A stretch of 64,000 nucleotides of DNA from Burkholderiales bacterium. GTDB lineage: Bacteria > Pseudomonadota > Gammaproteobacteria > Burkholderiales > SG8-41. The translations under genes and the position numbers were made by a program. The DNA lies in contig DATAJS010000030.1 of the NCBI GenBank assembly GCA_036262035.1, positions 62,001-126,000 on the forward strand, written 5' to 3'. Under the pieces are notes generated by a model, which did no database searches, had not been told where the DNA came from, and was given only the letters and a program-made list of their open reading frames with translations. This document shows positions 61,099 to 64,000 of the stretch, piece after piece. Positions within the stretch are counted from its first letter, which is position 1, and every line of letters starts with the position of its first letter.

Positions 61099-63974
61099 CG
61101 TGACAGCTGAGGCTCTTTTACCGTACCCCGTACCGCGAAGATCGACCGCGCGACGATCGCGGAGCGCGACGTCATCTGCGCGTCCACGCGCCCGCTCAAC
61201 TGTCCCCCGGCCACGTCGATGTGGCCCGTCGCTTCGAGCGGACCGGAGGTGAGCTGGACGTTGCGGTAGCTGTACCGATTGCCGCTCATCTGCACCGAGC
61301 CTTTGATCTCGTCGAACGCGGTGCGCCCGCCGGCGGGCGTCCCGGGAAGCTGGACCAGGCGCGCGAGGTCGACCCCGCCGATCTCACCGCGCGCGAGCGC
61401 GAACGTGCCTTCGACCGTCGCTTTCTCCATGAGCCCACTCGCGGTGTCGGCCTGCATCGCGTAACGCAGGTTGGCGTTGAGCAGGCCTTTCGCGCGAAAT
61501 CCGGGCGCGAGCTGCGGCAGCACTTCCTCGATGCGCGTGCCTTTGATCGTCAGCTCGCCGCCGACGGTGGTCGGGCCGTCCCAGCGCGCCGCGAACGTGC
61601 CTTCGACCAGCCCGCCGCCGACGCGGCCGGAGAGCTGCGTCGTGGCGAAACGGTCCTTGTCGGCGATGCCTTCGAGCGTGAGATAGCTGAACGGCGCCGC
61701 CGGCCCGAAAGGGGCGCGCCAGTCGCGCGCGTTGAGCGCCACGCGCACGCCGGTTTGCAGCGGAATCAGCTCCAGGCGGATCTTGTCGCTGTCGAACACC
61801 GCGTCCTTGACCGTTCCGTTGGGCGCGAAAGCGACCTCGCCGTTGACGCTTTCGGTCTTGCGGTCGGCCAGGCCGAGCTTGACGTCGTACAGCCGGAGCT
61901 TTTCGACATGGACGGTGTTCGCGCTGCGCCCGCCGGTCCACGCCGGAATCGTCGCCAGGATGCCGGGGTCGAGCGTGACGCCCCGCGCGTCGACGGCGGA
62001 GAAGTCGTGCGGGCCGGTGAAGAGCGATGTCGGCCACGCGTGCGCGTCGATGCGCTCGATATGCACCGCCTGCGCCGATCCGATGCGCACGCCTTCGAGC
62101 ACGATGCGCGGTGTGGGCAGCAGCACGTAGCGGACCGTCGAGACCGTGCTCGGCTGGTTCAGGCGCGCGCTCAGCGCCTGCTGCACGTCGGGCACATAGC
62201 CGTTGAGCGGGACGAACTGCAGCCACGCGACGACCGCGACCGGGATGCCGATCGCGGCGATCGTGACGCCGCGCCCCAGAGCGCGGCGCTTGCGTTCGCG
62301 TTCTGCGTACGCTGCGCGCCGCACCTCTTCCTGCTGCCGCTGGCGGCGCATGTCCGCCGCCTGGCGGCTGAGCGCCTCGGCTTCGCGCTTGCGCTGCTCC
62401 TCGGCGTTCTGCGCGAGGACGTCGTGCGCGCTGCGGTCGACGTTGAGGCGTTCCACGGCGGGCTCGTCCTCTTCGAGGGTCGGCTCGACCTTTTCCTCGG
62501 CCGCGGTTTCCTCGTGAGGGGCGAGTTCGCGCTTCGCCTCGAAGCTCGGCGGCGCGGCGCGGATGGTTGCAGTGCCGCCGCTGCGGGTGATCATCGAGCG
62601 CGGCGCGGCGGCGGAGGAAGAGGCGGCTGTCGGCGCCGGGCCTGGCGCGGGCGCCGCCGCGGCGCCGTCGTCGCTGCGCGCCTCGGTTTCGGTGCGCGCC
62701 TGCCTTTCCATCATGGCGCGCTCGAGCGCGCTCGGCACGTGCTCGGGCGTGGTGTGGCGGATGTCGCCGCGGCCGCTGCCGGCCCGCATGTCGATCGACG
62801 GCAGATCGTGCGCCTCGGCCGCCGCCGCGGCCGGCTCGGCCTCGGGCTCGGCGTGCGCGTTGCCGGGCACGAACTCGAGCGGCGGAAAGCCGTCGCGGCC
62901 GACGTCGCCTGCTGCCGGGGCGGGCGCGGCCGGGCCGGCGGCCGTCGCCGCCGGCGCGACGGTCGTCCTGCGGCTCGCTTCCTCGCGTGCGCGGCGCTCG
63001 GCGTTGACGCGCGCCGTCAGCTTTTGCGCGAGATCGTCGAAGTGGAGATTCTCGGTGGCCTCCGGCGCCGCGACGCCCTGCGATTGCGCGACGAGCTCGG
63101 CATCCTCGCGCGCGCGCTCGGCGGCCGCCTCGCGCTGGTGCAGAAGCGCGCGGGTTTCGGGATCGTCGTGGCCGCGTGCGGCCGCGCTCGCGTCGAGCTG
63201 CGCTTGCAGCGCATCGCGCGCGCGCTGCTCGGCGCCGGCGCGCTCCTGCGCGCGGCGCTCGGCTTCGGCGTGCTTCTGCGCTTCTTCGCGCTCGCGCTGC
63301 TCGGCGGCTTTCTTCTCCTCGACGACGGCGCGGGCGCGTTCTTCGGCCTCGGCGTGCGACTGCGCTTCGGCGCGCGCGCGCAGCGCCGCGGTGGCCGCGG
63401 TACGCGCTTCGGTCTGCGCCTGTGCTTTCGCCGCCGGATCGCTCGCGGCTGCCGCGACCTGTTCCGCGTGGTCGCGCGCGTGCTGGGCCGCGCGCGCAGC
63501 TGCTTCGGCGGTGGCGCGCGCCTCGGCTTCGGCGTTCAAGCGCGTTTCGGCGAGCGCGCGGGCGCGCGCCTCCGCCTCGGCGCGCAGGCGCGATTCGAGC
63601 GCCGCGTGGCCTTCCTGCTGTGCGACTTTCGCGGCCTCGGCGCTCGCCAGCGCATGAGTGGCGATCTCCATGCTGAGCTTCGCATCGACGGCCGGCGAAT
63701 CGAACTGCACCGCGCTCGGATCGACCGCTGGGTGCGCGTTCGCCGACGAGGCCACGGCCTTGATGTAGCCGTCGCCGGCCAGTGTGTTCAGCGCGTTGTG
63801 GAACTGGGGTTGAGGCAGGCTCGATCGAGCCTGGAGATCGGCGATGCTCGCGGTGCCGTCGACGAATTCGAGGACCTGGGCAAGATCGCGGGGAAGGCGG
63901 GTCGACTTGTTCCGGATCTCGAGGATCCCCTTCGCCGTCTTGGTGAAAACCGTCTGCGGGACTAGGGTCGCCAT
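61095..63974 (-). CDS. 959-residue fusion: winged-helix-like start, long coiled coil, one helix, AsmA-like periplasmic domain
   Basis: Residues 1-75 look like a small winged-helix domain (KGILEIRNKSTRLPRDLAQVLEFVDGTASIADLQAR...). A 190-residue Ala/Glu/Arg-rich coiled coil follows (about 105-300), then a Pro/Ala-rich linker. A basic stretch (RQQEEVRRAAYAERERKRRALGRG) ends at one membrane helix (about 568-586, VTIAAIGIPVAVVAWLQFVP). The C-terminal 370 residues are AsmA-like (LPTPRIVLEGVRIGSAQAV, GELTIKGTRIEEVLPQLAPGF, FDEIKGSVQMSGNRYSY). AsmA-like proteins are linked to lipid transport at the outer membrane; the cytoplasmic part is unusual. It may couple a cytoplasmic sensor or scaffold to envelope lipid traffic. 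No close family is known to me. Confidence 0.8.
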   Translation of the reverse strand: MATLVPQTVFTKTAKGILEIRNKSTRLPRDLAQVLEFVDGTASIADLQARSSLPQPQFHNALNTLAGDGYIKAVASSANAHPAVDPSAVQFDSPAVDAKLSMEIATHALASAEAAKVAQQEGHAALESRLRAEAEARARALAETRLNAEAEARATAEAAARAAQHARDHAEQVAAAASDPAAKAQAQTEARTAATAALRARAEAQSHAEAEERARAVVEEKKAAEQREREEAQKHAEAERRAQERAGAEQRARDALQAQLDASAAARGHDDPETRALLHQREAAAERAREDAELVAQSQGVAAPEATENLHFDDLAQKLTARVNAERRAREEASRRTTVAPAATAAGPAAPAPAAGDVGRDGFPPLEFVPGNAHAEPEAEPAAAAAEAHDLPSIDMRAGSGRGDIRHTTPEHVPSALERAMMERQARTETEARSDDGAAAAPAPGPAPTAASSSAAAPRSMITRSGGTATIRAAPPSFEAKRELAPHEETAAEEKVEPTLEEDEPAVERLNVDRSAHDVLAQNAEEQRKREAEALSRQAADMRRQRQQEEVRRAAYAERERKRRALGRGVTIAAIGIPVAVVAWLQFVPLNGYVPDVQQALSARLNQPSTVSTVRYVLLPTPRIVLEGVRIGSAQAVHIERIDAHAWPTSLFTGPHDFSAVDARGVTLDPGILATIPAWTGGRSANTVHVEKLRLYDVKLGLADRKTESVNGEVAFAPNGTVKDAVFDSDKIRLELIPLQTGVRVALNARDWRAPFGPAAPFSYLTLEGIADKDRFATTQLSGRVGGGLVEGTFAARWDGPTTVGGELTIKGTRIEEVLPQLAPGFRAKGLLNANLRYAMQADTASGLMEKATVEGTFALARGEIGGVDLARLVQLPGTPAGGRTAFDEIKGSVQMSGNRYSYRNVQLTSGPLEATGHIDVAGGQLSGRVDAQMTSRSAIVARSIFAVRGTVKEPQLSR

Positions 63975-64000
63975 GCGCTCCTACGACGTCGCGATGCCGC

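Noticed and set aside
1-64000. tRNA or rRNA genes
   Set aside because: I looked through the intergenic gaps for cloverleaf-like or rRNA-like sequence and saw none; a dedicated search would be needed to exclude them.

Overview
The window is about 64 kb of GC-rich DNA, densely coded on both strands, and looks chromosomal. The gene set points to a betaproteobacterium with flexible respiration: a Bug-family binding protein, system I cytochrome c maturation, periplasmic nitrate reductase, cbb3 oxidase, class III ribonucleotide reductase, NnrS and FNR/Anr-type boxes. This assignment is inference from gene content and style; no rRNA or tRNA gene was seen. No prophage, insertion sequence, CRISPR array or replication origin was recognised.

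Layout. 1-3538 (minus): a porin-cytochrome extracellular electron conduit (decaheme MtrA/MtoA/DmsE-type, MtrB/PioB-type barrel, monoheme cytochrome c, start of a NapC/NirT-type quinol dehydrogenase cut by the window edge). 3721-9031: a Bug binding protein, two luciferase-like flavin oxidoreductases, a CaiB/BaiF CoA-transferase and an ATP-grasp ligase. 9114-16304: a complete ccmABCDEFGHI operon. 16329-19623 (minus): a small secreted protein, nrdG, a separately encoded glycyl-radical piece and nrdD. 19805-30120: hemerythrin, napABCE, a glutathionyl-hydroquinone-reductase-like gene, a membrane protein, nnrS, a CxxC protein, a radical SAM/SPASM protein and hemN. 30294-40718: alcohol dehydrogenase, ribosome hibernation factor, MFS, Kef-type antiporter, a chain of small overlapping genes, an amine permease and hydrolases. 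40752-47806: a pseudopilin, then ccoNOQP-ccoG-fixH plus two membrane genes. 47771-53598: PAP2, an LTA-synthase-like sulfatase, a two-component system and srkA. 53868-63974: hydrolase, a TPP enzyme coupled to an LhgO-like oxidase, DUF3025, a diguanylate cyclase, dtd, htpX and a 959-residue coiled-coil/AsmA-like fusion.

How it fits together. The window encodes 20 visible CXXCH heme sites outside the ccm genes (10+1 in the conduit, 2+4 in NapBC, 1+2 in CcoOP), and the ccm operon is the machine that attaches such hemes. nrdD, the hemerythrin gene, napA, nnrS, hemN, the hibernation factor and ccoN all lie behind TTGAT-N4-ATCAA-like sites, so low oxygen probably switches them on together through an FNR/Anr regulator that is not in this window. 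A second palindrome, TTGGAC-N4-GTCCAA, lies upstream of both the conduit and napA.

The most unusual signals are repeats at gene borders. A 15-bp repeat (GTGACGGATAAAGCG and variants) has become part of two proteins as V-T-D-K-A repeats. An approximately 90-bp element supplies the stop codons of both genes at two convergent junctions. At three further loci, outer arms of short purine-rich words enclose three different inner palindromes.
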